This document shows, in pieces, positions 27,795 to 36,379 of a DNA stretch of 64,000 nt (the first letter of the stretch is position 1; the number at the start of each line of letters is the position of its first letter). A model generated the notes under the pieces. That model saw only the letters and a program-made list of their open reading frames with translations, was not told where the DNA came from and searched no databases. The DNA is from Sutcliffiella horikoshii. Its GTDB lineage: Bacteria > Bacillota > Bacilli > Bacillales > Bacillaceae_I. Made by a program: the position numbers and the translations under genes. The DNA lies in NCBI RefSeq assembly GCF_008180725.1, contig NZ_VTEV01000002.1, positions 528,426 through 592,425 on the forward strand, written 5' to 3'.

Positions 27795-28637
27795 ATGAAA
27801 ACGGCGATTGTTACAGACAGTACTGCCTACATCCCAGCAGAATTACGCGCAAAGCATGATATACATATGATCCCGCTAAATGTTATTTTCGGAAATGAAT
27901 CGTACCAAGAAGAAGTGGACATTAAAGTAGAGCAGTTTTACGAAGAAGTCAAAAACAGTAGAGAGCTGCCATCCACCTCCCAGCCGGCCATTGGCGAATT
28001 TGTTTCCCTATTTGAGAAACTTGCAAAGGACTATGACGCAGTTGTCAGTATTCACCTATCAAGCGGCATTAGCGGCACTTACCAGGGTGCTGTGGCAGCA
28101 GGTGACATGGTGGATGGAATTGATGTTTATGCATTCGATTCTGAAATCAGCTGCATGATTCAAGGTTTCTACGCATTAGAAGCAGCGGAAATGGCCGCAG
28201 AAGGAAAGTCGCCTGAACAAATTATGGACCGAATGAACGTCATGAAAGAATCTGACCGTGCTTACTTCATGGTAGATGACCTATCTCACTTGCAACGCGG
28301 TGGCCGTTTGAGCAGCGCCCAAGCAATTGTTGGAAGCCTATTGCAGGTTAAGCCAGTGTTGCATTTTGTTGATACGAAAATTGTCCCTTTCGAAAAGATT
28401 CGTACACGCAAAAAAGCGGTCAAGCGAATTCATGATTTGTTTGATGAGGATGCTACTTTGGGAGTGCCAATGCGAGCATGTGTGATCCATGCAAACCGTG
28501 AGGAAGAAGCAGAAGAGATAAAAAAGGATCTTGAAGAGAAGTATCCACATGTTGAGTTTTTCTTGAGCTACTTTGGCCCGGTAATCGGAACGCATTTAGG
28601 CGAAGGTGCTTTGGGGCTTGGTTGGTATAAGCGGTAA
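27795..28637 (+). CDS. DegV-family fatty-acid-binding protein
   Basis: 280 residues. The family pattern is clear: VTDSTAYIPAE at the N-terminus, STSQPAIGEF, SIHLSSGISGTYQGA, DSEISCMIQGF, VDDLSHLQRGGRLS and the C-terminal FGPVIGTHLGEGALGLGW. DegV (FakB-type) proteins bind a fatty acid; in Staphylococcus FakB presents it to the FakA kinase. Cytoplasmic. In B. subtilis the equivalent gene yviA also lies between degU and comFA. RBS AAGGAAGG precedes ATG 27795. The fatty acid bound is unknown. Confidence 0.93.
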   Translation: MKTAIVTDSTAYIPAELRAKHDIHMIPLNVIFGNESYQEEVDIKVEQFYEEVKNSRELPSTSQPAIGEFVSLFEKLAKDYDAVVSIHLSSGISGTYQGAVAAGDMVDGIDVYAFDSEISCMIQGFYALEAAEMAAEGKSPEQIMDRMNVMKESDRAYFMVDDLSHLQRGGRLSSAQAIVGSLLQVKPVLHFVDTKIVPFEKIRTRKKAVKRIHDLFDEDATLGVPMRACVIHANREEEAEEIKKDLEEKYPHVEFFLSYFGPVIGTHLGEGALGLGWYKR

Positions 28638-28678
28638 CTTTTTAGGATTTTGATTGCACAGCATCATCGAGAGATTGG

Positions 28679-28720
28679 GAAGACATCAGGAGCAGTGGGT
28701 TGCTTGGGGTGTCTTTTTTG
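28679..28720 (+). terminator. Terminator after the DegV gene
   Basis: AGACATC pairs with GGTGTCT, with an inner AGCA/TTGCT stem, and T6 follows. Confidence 0.65.
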
Positions 28721-28753
28721 TGTTTTGTTGTGTTTGTTGCTGTAGGTGAAGCT

Positions 28754-29157
28754 ATGGTCGAATAGACCGCTCCTATTAGACAAATCTAGGCTAACGAACC
28801 GTGCAACGGTCGAATAGACCGCTCCTATTAGACAAATCTAGGCTAACGGACGGGGCAACGGTCGAATAGACCGCTCCTATTAGACAAATCTAGGCTAACG
28901 GACGGGGCAACAGTCGAATAGACCGCTTCTATTAGACAAATCTAGGCTAACGGACCAGGGAACGGTCGAAAAGACCGCTCCTATTAGACAAATCTAGGCT
29001 AACGAACCGTGCAACGGTCGAAAAGACCGCTTCTATTAGACAAATCTAGGCTAACGGACGGGGCAACGGTCGAAAAGACCGCTCCTATTAGACAAATCTA
29101 GGCTAACGGACCGGCAAATGGTCGAATAGATCTCCTCTATTAGATAACTCTAGGCTT
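28754..29157. repeat. 52-bp tandem repeat array B, 8 copies
   Basis: GGTCGAAtAGACC-type starts occur at 28756, 28808, 28860, 28912 (AGTCG variant), 28964, 29016, 29068 and 29120: exactly 52 bp apart. The core includes CTATTAGACAAATCTAGGC. Each unit holds small inverted repeats (GGTC/GACC and AATAG/CTATT). The last copy is the most degenerate. The sequence is unrelated to array A but has the same period. It fills the space between the DegV gene and comFA. Confidence 0.95.
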
Positions 29158-29249
29158 CGGTAATCTTTCTAACAAAAATATCAACAACAAAACAGGCAGA
29201 GAGAACATCCTGTCTGTTACCAAATTTTCATCACCCAAGGAGGAAACCA

Positions 29250-30743
29250 ATGCTTTTCACCAAAACAACAAATAACCTATTAACAATTACCATCCAAAAA
29301 TCCGAACACACTAAAACAATCTCCTCATTCCCCTCCATCCCTCAACCACCCATCCAGGAAACCTTCCCCTTCGACCCCAACCTCCAACACTTCCTATCGG
29401 GCAAGCGGCTTCTATCAGACGAACTCCCATTTAACCAGGCCACACTCCAAACCCATTACCAAAATGGATACCTAAAACTCGATTATGGAGTCCACTCCAC
29501 CAAATCAGGAACCAAATGCAATCGATGCGGGAATATGGATCAAAGCATGTTTGCTTCGTTCCACTGTGCCCGCTGTCACCAACCTTGTACCTATTGCAGG
29601 CATTGCATCATGATGGGGCGGGTGAGTGAGTGCACTCCGCTCATCTCGTGGAGTAGACCGCAGCCTCGAACGATTGCCAAATCCATAACTCCTTCGTGGA
29701 ACGGTACCCTCTCCAAAGGTCAGGAAGTCGCCTCTAATAAAGTCGTCAAAGCAATCCAAAACAATACATCCCTACTCGTTTGGGCAGTCTGCGGTGCTGG
29801 AAAAACAGAGGTTCTTTTTAAAGGAATTGAAACCGCACTAAATAAAGGTGGCCGGGTTTGTGTTGCCACTCCGAGAACGGATGTCGTGTTAGAGCTATCC
29901 CCGAGGTTAAAGCAAGCTTTTCCTGACATTGAAGTCGCCACACTTTATGGTGGCAGTGAGGACCGAGCGAAAAACGCGCCGCTTACCATCGCCACTACCC
30001 ATCAGTTGCTTCGCTATTATCGTGCATTTGATACTCTCATGATTGATGAGGTTGATGCCTTTCCTTACTCTATAGATAAAACGCTTGAGTATGCCGCGAC
30101 CCAGGCACGAACCGAAAATGGTTGCTTCATTTACTTAAGTGCCACTCCATCGAAAAAAATGCAGAGAGAAGTCCGTGCTAAAAAACTAGAATCTGTGGTG
30201 ATTCCTGCTAGATATCACAAACATCCCCTACCAGTTCCAACCTTGGAATGGTGTGGGAAATGGGAGAAGAGGATCAAGAAAGAAACCCTTCCAACGAACG
30301 TCCTTAATTGGGTGAGAAAGCATATGGAGAATGGAAGCCCCATATTTTTGTTCGTTCCCAATATCACTATCTTAGAAAAAGTTACCGACAACTTTGCAAA
30401 GGAGTACGGTGACCTAGTGGTAGGTGTGCATGCAAAAGACAAGAATCGCAAAGAGAAAGTGTCGCGCTTCCGGGAAGGGAACATTAAAATGCTAGTAACC
30501 ACAACAATATTGGAGAGGGGGGTCACGGTAGCGGACGTTCAAGTTGGAGTGCTTGGAGCGGAGGACGCTGTTTTTTCGGAAAGTGCTCTTGTACAAATTG
30601 CCGGAAGGGTAGGCCGCAGCAGTCAATATCCAAGTGGAGATGTGCGTTTTTTTCACTATGGAAAGACAAATGAGATGGTTGCTGCGATTGACCAGATTAG
30701 AAGGATAAACTACCAAGCGAGGAAGGGGGGATTTTTCCAATGA
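29250..30743 (+). CDS. comFA: Competence helicase/translocase ComFA
   Basis: 497 residues. A four-cysteine zinc finger region (CNRCGNMD, CARCHQPCTYCRHC, about residues 91-118) precedes a superfamily 2 helicase core: Walker A VCGAGKTEVLF, motif II MIDEVDAFPY (DEVD), SATPSKKM (motif III), and motif VI VQIAGRVGRSS. ComFA is an ATPase at the membrane needed for uptake of transforming single-stranded DNA. The first 60 codons are unusually rich in C. AAGGAGG precedes ATG 29250. Its stop overlaps comFC (ATGA). comFB, which lies between them in B. subtilis, is absent. Confidence 0.95.
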   Translation: MLFTKTTNNLLTITIQKSEHTKTISSFPSIPQPPIQETFPFDPNLQHFLSGKRLLSDELPFNQATLQTHYQNGYLKLDYGVHSTKSGTKCNRCGNMDQSMFASFHCARCHQPCTYCRHCIMMGRVSECTPLISWSRPQPRTIAKSITPSWNGTLSKGQEVASNKVVKAIQNNTSLLVWAVCGAGKTEVLFKGIETALNKGGRVCVATPRTDVVLELSPRLKQAFPDIEVATLYGGSEDRAKNAPLTIATTHQLLRYYRAFDTLMIDEVDAFPYSIDKTLEYAATQARTENGCFIYLSATPSKKMQREVRAKKLESVVIPARYHKHPLPVPTLEWCGKWEKRIKKETLPTNVLNWVRKHMENGSPIFLFVPNITILEKVTDNFAKEYGDLVVGVHAKDKNRKEKVSRFREGNIKMLVTTTILERGVTVADVQVGVLGAEDAVFSESALVQIAGRVGRSSQYPSGDVRFFHYGKTNEMVAAIDQIRRINYQARKGGFFQ

Positions 30744-31453
30744 ATCATTGTTTGATTTGCCAAGAGGTTGTGACTTCTTCATTTGGCTGGAGCGCGTTCT
30801 TAGGTCTGCAAAAACATGCCCCTGTTTGTGGGGACTGCGAACATGCCTTCCAAACAATCACAGGAGAGCTTTGCAGAATTTGCGGTCGGGAGTGGAGAAT
30901 GGTGGCAGACGAAAATAGGTATGGCGATCTCTGTTCTGACTGTTTTAGATGGGAGGGCGATCCGGCTACAGCTGGTCTGCTAAAAAAAAACCGATCCGTC
31001 TACCATTACAATGAAAATATGAAGGATATATTATCAAGATATAAATTCAGAGGGGATGCCGCACTTTCACAAGTTTTCCAAGAAGCATTCACAAAGAAAT
31101 TTAAAGAGGCATGCCCAAAAGAGAAGCCCATTGTTGTTCCTATCCCACTAAGTCCAGAACGAATATATGAACGCGGCTTTAATCAGTCACTTTTACTGGC
31201 AGAGCTTTTGCCGGGCAAACCAGAAGAGTTACTCTCTAAAACTAGCTCAGAAAAGCAATCAAAAAAAGCGCGATGGGAGAGGCTAGATCGGGAAAATACG
31301 TTCTTCGTCCCAGACTCTGAACTAGTAAAGGGTAAAAACATCCTCCTCATTGACGACATTTACACGACAGGGACAACCGTGCGCATGGCGGCGAAGGTTC
31401 TTAAAAACGCCGGTGCTTATGATATTTCCTCCTACACACTTGTTCGCAGTTAA
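30740..31453 (+). CDS. comFC: ComFC, competence phosphoribosyltransferase-like protein
   Basis: 237 residues. The N-terminal zinc ribbon (CLICQE, CGDCEHAF, CRICGREW, CSDCF) is followed by a phosphoribosyltransferase fold with IPLSPERIYERGFNQS and the PRPP-loop signature NILLIDDIYTTGTTV. Members (ComFC/GntX) act in DNA uptake with ComFA. It starts within the last codon of comFA, so it is translationally coupled. In B. subtilis the yvyF-flgM flagellar genes follow, as here. Confidence 0.94.
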   Translation: MNHCLICQEVVTSSFGWSAFLGLQKHAPVCGDCEHAFQTITGELCRICGREWRMVADENRYGDLCSDCFRWEGDPATAGLLKKNRSVYHYNENMKDILSRYKFRGDAALSQVFQEAFTKKFKEACPKEKPIVVPIPLSPERIYERGFNQSLLLAELLPGKPEELLSKTSSEKQSKKARWERLDRENTFFVPDSELVKGKNILLIDDIYTTGTTVRMAAKVLKNAGAYDISSYTLVRS

Positions 31454-31514
31454 CATTTTCCCGACTCATACGATATAAAGAATAAGAATTCATTGCTCGA
31501 AAGGGAGTTGCTTT

Positions 31515-31928
31515 ATGTCTCAACTAGATAATTGCCCAAGCTGTGGTCAGATTTATGTGAAAAATGCGTTTCGGGAAGTCTGTGAAACGTGCTATAAAGA
31601 AGAGGAAGCGAAATATCAGACTGTTTATAAATACATCCGCCACCGAGAAAACCGGACAGCATCAATGGACCAAGTGGTGGAAGATACCGGAGTCGAGGAA
31701 TACCTGATTATCAAGTTCATTAGAAAAGGTCGTATTCAACTGGTTCATTTTCCGAATTTAGGCTATCCGTGTGACAGATGTGGTAGGATTATTAGGGAGG
31801 ACAAGCTCTGTCAAGGCTGTAAAAAAGATATATACGGGCAGCTTTCCCAATTGGAGCGCGAAGAAGAACGAAAACGTGCCATTCGTGAAGAAGGAAAAAC
31901 ATACCACGTTATTAATAAGAAGTTTTAA
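31515..31928 (+). CDS. yvyF: YvyF, flagellar-operon zinc-ribbon protein
   Basis: 137 residues with two zinc ribbons: CPSCGQIY with CETCYKEEE at the N-terminus and CDRCGRIIR with CQGCKKD near residue 85. Between them a helix-turn-helix-like segment (MDQVVEDTGVEEYLIIKFI) resembles a MerR/FlhC-type DNA-binding helix. This is the TIGR03826/YvyF family, constant companion of flgM in Bacillus; a regulatory role is assumed but the function is unresolved. A sigma-D-type promoter for flgM starts at its stop codon. Confidence 0.9.
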   Translation: MSQLDNCPSCGQIYVKNAFREVCETCYKEEEAKYQTVYKYIRHRENRTASMDQVVEDTGVEEYLIIKFIRKGRIQLVHFPNLGYPCDRCGRIIREDKLCQGCKKDIYGQLSQLEREEERKRAIREEGKTYHVINKKF

Positions 31929-31955
31929 TAAACATTCTGGCCTTTGTGCCGATAA
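31929..31955 (+). promoter_or_regulatory. Sigma-D promoter of flgM
   Basis: TAAA (31929-31932), 15 bp, GCCGATAA (31948-31955). Consensus of Bacillus sigma-D is TAAA-N15-GCCGATAT, so only the last base differs. FlgM is the anti-sigma-D factor, so this gives feedback. Confidence 0.85.
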
Positions 31956-31993
31956 AAAAGATAGACAAACTGTTCGGAAGGAAGGGATATTAA

Positions 31994-32257
31994 ATGAAGA
32001 TTAATAATTTAGGACCTTCAGGGATTAATCCATATAAAAATCAAATGAAACAGCAACAAGCTGCTAAAACGAACCAAACAAAAAGCGATCAAGTAGAAAT
32101 ATCAAGTAAAGCAAAAGAGCTGCAAGAACGTTCCCAGTTCGCTGAAGCTCGTCAGGAAAAAGTTGCAAAACTGAAAATTTCTGTGGAGAATGGCACCTAT
32201 CAAATCGACTCAAAATCCGTCGCCAATAAGATGATCGATTACTATTCCAATAAATAG
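31994..32257 (+). CDS. flgM: Anti-sigma factor FlgM
   Basis: 87 residues, typical length. MKINNLGPSGINPYKNQ at the N-terminus, a central DQVEISSKAKELQ and the sigma-binding C-terminus (ARQEKVAKLKISVENGTYQID). It binds sigma-D (FliA) and holds it inactive until the hook-basal body is complete. It opens the flgM-flgN-flgK-flgL segment, with flgN 22 bp downstream. AAGGAAGGG is the ribosome binding site. Confidence 0.93.
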   Translation: MKINNLGPSGINPYKNQMKQQQAAKTNQTKSDQVEISSKAKELQERSQFAEARQEKVAKLKISVENGTYQIDSKSVANKMIDYYSNK

Positions 32258-32279
32258 AGCCACAAAATAAGGAGAAATT

Positions 32280-32744
32280 ATGTCTATTCCAACCATCATA
32301 ACCATTCTTGAAAAAATGTTAACTTTGCATGCCTATCTCTATGAACTTACGGTGCGGAAAGAAGAGATTGTAAAGGCCAATAAGGTAGAAGAACTACAAC
32401 GGATTACAAGAGAAGAAAAGCAATATACGAGAGCGATTATGCAGCTAGAGAAGCAACGAGCGGAACTGTCAAAGGGAAAAACGGTGACGGAGCTTGCAGA
32501 AATGAGCACTCCGACGGAAAAACATACCCTTCTTGATTTAAAAGCTAGGCTCACTGAAACGATTGGCAACATTCAAAAGCAAAACGAGCTCAATCAACTC
32601 TTGCTCGAGCAATCCTTGCAATTTGTCACGATGACCTTGAATACCTTAAATCCGCAGCCGAATGCGGTAAACTACGAGAAACCTGCGAATACGAAGAAAA
32701 GTGTCAGTGCCCCAGCGCGCTCGCTGTTCGATTCAAGAGCTTAG
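32280..32744 (+). CDS. flgN: FlgN family export chaperone (YvyG)
   Basis: 154 residues, almost wholly helical: EKMLTLHAYLYELTVRKEEIVKANKVEELQ is a typical FlgN helical hairpin start, with a Lys/Glu-rich middle. FlgN is the cytoplasmic chaperone of hook-filament junction proteins FlgK and FlgL, which are the next two genes (12 bp and 10 bp gaps). RBS AAGGAG. Identification rests on helix pattern and position. Confidence 0.85.
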   Translation: MSIPTIITILEKMLTLHAYLYELTVRKEEIVKANKVEELQRITREEKQYTRAIMQLEKQRAELSKGKTVTELAEMSTPTEKHTLLDLKARLTETIGNIQKQNELNQLLLEQSLQFVTMTLNTLNPQPNAVNYEKPANTKKSVSAPARSLFDSRA

Positions 32745-32755
32745 GAGGAACATCC

Positions 32756-34618
32756 ATGCGTTCAACATTTCATAGTCTCGAGGTTGCGAGACGTGGGCTG
32801 GTTACCCAGCAAACTGCCCTTCAGACGGTTGGTCATAACATTGCCAATGCCAATACTCCAGGTTACACAAGACAAAGGGTGAACTTTGTCCAGACAGAGC
32901 CATATCCAGCTCCATCGTTAAATCGTCCGCAAATTCCAGGACAGATTGGGACAGGGGTAGAAGCAGGCAGCATCCAGCGTGTGCGGGAGAGTTTCCTGGA
33001 TATCCAGTATCGCGGGGAAAACAATAAGCTAGGTTATTGGGAAGCGCGGGCTGATTCTTTGCAAAAGATGGAAGAGATTATGAATGAGCCGTCAGAAACC
33101 GGTCTTTCAACTACTTTGGACCGCTTTTGGCAGGCCTTTCAAGACTTGGCCGTTAATCCGACTAATGCAGGTGCGCGTTCTGTAGTGAGGCAACGCGGGT
33201 TGGCGGTTGCGGAGACGTTTCGCTTTCTGTCAGACTCTCTATCATCCGTACAAGGTGATATCAAAAACGAAATGGATGTCACCATAAAGCAAGTGAACGC
33301 CATAAGCCAGCAAATCAACAACGTGAACAAACAGATTGGTGAACTTGAGCCCCATGGCTATCTTGCAAACGATCTGTATGATGAAAGGGACCGTTTGGTG
33401 GACGAGCTTTCCCAGCTTGTTAATATCAAAACATCAAAAGTGGGTACAGGCGGCAGTCCAAGTGCCCTTGCGGAAGGAAAGCTAACGATTGATTTAGTTG
33501 ATGACTCCGGTCGCACAATCGGTAATCTTGTCGATGCTACAAGTCTGAGAGTGAACAGTCTTTCTCTTGAGTTCCGTGCTGATACCGGGTTGGTGGATGG
33601 CTACAGTCTTGGAGATACAAGCTTCGGGATTGGAAGTATGCAGGCTTCAGGAAAGTTGCGTGGATTGATTGATTCTTACGGGTTCATGGAAGGCAATGCA
33701 GAAAAGGGGCTTTACCCTGATATGCTAAACCATCTTGATACGGTGGCCTATGAATTTGCCCAAGAGATCAACAGGGTCCATGAATCAGGTTGGAGCATCT
33801 CGAGCATGGAAACAGGAGAGCATACAGCGTACAAATTCTTTGAGTTTAAAAATACAGACATTACTGCTGATAATAAAAAGAACGCCGCAAAACTTTTCAC
33901 TGTTTCAGCGGATATCGTTCAATCTCTAGATAATATTGCTGCTTCTGGTTATAACAAGGGAATCATTACGACTGGAGAATTTCATGGTTATAACGGTGTG
34001 GAGAATATCTCTGTTACCGTGCAGTCAACTGTAGATGCGGCTGGTGTTCAGCAGTTTACCTATACTGTATATGATGCAGCACAATCGCCGAAACAAGAGC
34101 TGAAGACATCCGGGAATTTTGCTAGTTTGGAAGAGCTTGGGGAAGGCTTATCGGAAGAGTTTGTGGATGCAAGTGGAAACCCTTCCGTTAATTTTGATTT
34201 AGATAAAGTTCGTTTGGAAGATGTATCAAAAGGTAACTTTATTGCAGTAGACATCCCAAAAATCGGACAGGTCGGTGGCCGCGTTGGGGACGGTAGCAAT
34301 GCGGTAGCGTTGGCGGAGGTAAAAGCACGTTCCCTTCAGCTAAATGGTGTTTCTACTACTTTCCAAAACTATTACGAGAGCGTAATCGGTGGATTAGCAG
34401 TAGATGCGCAGGAAGCAAACCGACTTTCCTATAACAGTGAAACTTTGAGACTATCAGTTGATCAGCGCCGTCAATCGGTAAGTGGTGTGTCGCTTGATGA
34501 AGAAATGACGAGTATGATTCAGTATCAACATGCGTACAATGCTTCAGCTCGAATGATTACGTTAACGGACGAACTTTTAGATAAAATAATAAACGGCATG
34601 GGAATAGGCGGAAGGTAG
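32756..34618 (+). CDS. flgK: Flagellar hook-associated protein 1 FlgK
   Basis: 620 residues. The N-terminus has FHSLEVARRGLVTQQTAL and the rod-protein signature HNIANANTPGYTRQR; the C-terminus has SLDEEMTSMIQYQHAYNASARM, both of which form the D0 helices at the hook-filament junction. It is about 110 residues longer than B. subtilis FlgK (507), the extra length lying in the variable middle domain (about 230-500). Secreted by the flagellar type III system. RBS AGGAGG. Followed after 9 bp by flgL. Confidence 0.95.
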   Translation: MRSTFHSLEVARRGLVTQQTALQTVGHNIANANTPGYTRQRVNFVQTEPYPAPSLNRPQIPGQIGTGVEAGSIQRVRESFLDIQYRGENNKLGYWEARADSLQKMEEIMNEPSETGLSTTLDRFWQAFQDLAVNPTNAGARSVVRQRGLAVAETFRFLSDSLSSVQGDIKNEMDVTIKQVNAISQQINNVNKQIGELEPHGYLANDLYDERDRLVDELSQLVNIKTSKVGTGGSPSALAEGKLTIDLVDDSGRTIGNLVDATSLRVNSLSLEFRADTGLVDGYSLGDTSFGIGSMQASGKLRGLIDSYGFMEGNAEKGLYPDMLNHLDTVAYEFAQEINRVHESGWSISSMETGEHTAYKFFEFKNTDITADNKKNAAKLFTVSADIVQSLDNIAASGYNKGIITTGEFHGYNGVENISVTVQSTVDAAGVQQFTYTVYDAAQSPKQELKTSGNFASLEELGEGLSEEFVDASGNPSVNFDLDKVRLEDVSKGNFIAVDIPKIGQVGGRVGDGSNAVALAEVKARSLQLNGVSTTFQNYYESVIGGLAVDAQEANRLSYNSETLRLSVDQRRQSVSGVSLDEEMTSMIQYQHAYNASARMITLTDELLDKIINGMGIGGR

Positions 34619-34627
34619 GTTAGATAG

Positions 34628-35506
34628 ATGCGAGTTACACAGAGCATGTTGACGCAGAACTCATTGCGTCAATTAAGTACTAGCTATAGCAAAATGGGCA
34701 AGTTGATGGAGCAGCTCTCTACAGGTAAAAAAATCTCCAAGCCATCCGATGACCCTGTCGTGGCGATGAAAGGGATGTATTATCGTACAAACCTGACGGA
34801 GCTTGAACAGTACAAGAGAAACCTGAGTGAATCTTATTCATGGATGGAGAACTCGGAAGCGGCATTGGATCATGTGCAAAGCTTGATGCACCGTGCGCGT
34901 GAATTGGTGGTGCAGGGTTCGAATGATACATATTCCCCTGAAGACCGCCAGGCAATGGCAAAAGAGATCGAGCAGCTTAAGCACGATTTTGTACAGGTTG
35001 CGAACACACAGGTTGCAGGAAAATACATTTTCAATGGTACGGCTATTGATAAGCCACGAATAACAGATGCGAATGATCCTTCGTCTGTAAGTACTGAAAA
35101 CTCTCCATTTGAGATAGAGGTATCCCGTGGTATCAAGCTTCAGTCCAACATCAACTCAGAAAATGTGTTTAATCAGGATATGATGGAAGTTTGGAATGGT
35201 CTTCAGTCGGCGCTTGAAACGAGCGATACGGATGCGTTGAAAGATTTGATGGGCCGTTTTGATAAGGCGGCTGATACGATTTCAGCAGAGCGTTCGGAAC
35301 TTGGTGCCCGCTATAACCGTTTGGAGATGGTGGACAATCGGATTGGGTATCAGGAAGTGGTGGCTACACGGATTTTATCAGACAATGAAGATGCGGATAT
35401 TGAGAAGGTTATTACAGATTTGACATCACAGGAGAGTGTGCATCGTGCTTCCCTTGGTGTGGGAGCGCGTGTGATTCAGCCGTCGTTGTTGGATTTTTTA
35501 AGGTAG
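34628..35506 (+). CDS. flgL: Flagellar hook-associated protein 3 FlgL
   Basis: 292 residues, as usual. N-terminal RVTQSMLTQNSLRQLSTSY and QLSTGKKISKPSDDP are the flagellin-like D0/D1 helices; the C-terminal helices include DLTSQESVHRASLGVGARV. Second protein of the hook-filament junction. It ends the flgM-flgL group; a palindromic repeat element of about 145 bp separates it from the DUF6470 gene. Confidence 0.95.
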   Translation: MRVTQSMLTQNSLRQLSTSYSKMGKLMEQLSTGKKISKPSDDPVVAMKGMYYRTNLTELEQYKRNLSESYSWMENSEAALDHVQSLMHRARELVVQGSNDTYSPEDRQAMAKEIEQLKHDFVQVANTQVAGKYIFNGTAIDKPRITDANDPSSVSTENSPFEIEVSRGIKLQSNINSENVFNQDMMEVWNGLQSALETSDTDALKDLMGRFDKAADTISAERSELGARYNRLEMVDNRIGYQEVVATRILSDNEDADIEKVITDLTSQESVHRASLGVGARVIQPSLLDFLR

Positions 35507-35573
35507 GATGAGGAACTGTCTTGGGGGGAGCTGTTTAGGGGCAGTTGTTTCTGGGACAGTTTCTTTTGTATTT

Positions 35574-35718
35574 GGTGGTCCGCCGCTGTTGATTTCCGCG
35601 CCAGGCTTCGCTTTCCGCGTGGCGTGCTTGGGCCTCCTCACAACGCTTCAGGGGTCTCTACCTACCGCTACCTACCGCTACCTCCCGCCGGAGTCTGCGC
35701 CTTTCGCTCCCAACCACC
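35574..35718. repeat. Palindromic dispersed intergenic repeat
   Basis: Bounded by GGTGGT (35574-35579) and ACCACC (35713-35718). It contains TTCGCTTTCCGCG, GGGCCTCCTCA and GGAGTCTGCGCC. Such GC-rich palindromic units are common between genes in Bacillaceae. A short duplication (CTACCGCTAC twice) lies inside. A related fragment is at 8678-8711 in opposite orientation. Confidence 0.7.
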
Positions 35719-35773
35719 AGCTATGTTATCTTTCCAAATACAAATAAAATGCTTAAAAGAAATGGGTGATTAC

Positions 35774-36367
35774 ATGCTTTTTCCTCAAATTCGGTTACAG
35801 TCTACTTTTGCTCAGACGGAGCTTCAGATTCAGAAGCCGGTACAGCAGATTGAGCAACCAAGAGCAGAGTTGAGTATCGAGCAACCGAAAGCGGAGTTGA
35901 CGATGAAGCGTACGCCTGGGAAGTTGACCATTGATCAGACGCAGGCGAGAGAAGATATGGATTTGAAGAGTGTGGGCAGGCGGATTGAGGAAGCGGCACA
36001 GCTTGGTCGTCAGGATTGGTTGGCGGGTCTGGCTCGGGTGGCGCAAGACGGCAATGAAATGATGCGAATTGAGGATGGCGGTGGGGCAATTGCTCGTCAG
36101 GCGAAGCGAAACAGTGAAGGTCCACCAAAAGAGTTCAATATTGGCTGGATTCCTTCACACTTTAGTGTAAAGATTGATTATGAGCCTGGTAGCGTGGACA
36201 TTCAAGTTCAGGAACGCAAGCCGGTTATCGACGCTAAGGTAAACAAGCCGGTCCATGAGTACACGCCGGGTTCCGCACAGGTTAGCTTAGCCAACCATCC
36301 ATCGTTGCAAATAGACTTTGAGAACCTGCGTCATGTCGGCACAGGCGGCTATGAACAAAAAATATAA
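35774..36367 (+). CDS. yviE: DUF6470/YviE-family protein of the flagellar cluster
   Basis: 197 residues from ATG 35774, chosen because GGGTGA is just upstream and the family starts with a short PQIRLQ strand. The N-terminal third is made of short repeats (PRAELSIEQ, PKAELTMKR, PGKLTIDQT), like YviE of B. subtilis. The middle is helical (GRRIEEAAQLGRQDWLAGL), and the C-terminus is strand-rich with GSVDIQV. Function unknown, but the gene is conserved between flgL and fliW, so a flagellar or FliW-CsrA role is likely. It is 12 bp before fliW. Confidence 0.82.
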   Translation: MLFPQIRLQSTFAQTELQIQKPVQQIEQPRAELSIEQPKAELTMKRTPGKLTIDQTQAREDMDLKSVGRRIEEAAQLGRQDWLAGLARVAQDGNEMMRIEDGGGAIARQAKRNSEGPPKEFNIGWIPSHFSVKIDYEPGSVDIQVQERKPVIDAKVNKPVHEYTPGSAQVSLANHPSLQIDFENLRHVGTGGYEQKI

Positions 36368-36379
36368 GGTTGTGAAAAG

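Noticed and set aside
28754-29157. CRISPR array
   Set aside because: The whole 52-bp unit is conserved, with no unique spacers, and no cas genes are in the window. The same applies to array A.
29160-29249. ComK box (AAAA-N5-TTTT pairs) upstream of comFA
   Set aside because: AT-rich stretches exist, but I found no pair of boxes with proper spacing; only a short hairpin (AACAGGCAG/CTGTCTGTT).
35508-35747. 79-residue open frame after flgL
   Set aside because: It is read through the palindromic repeat 35574-35718, has low-complexity composition and no good ribosome binding site.
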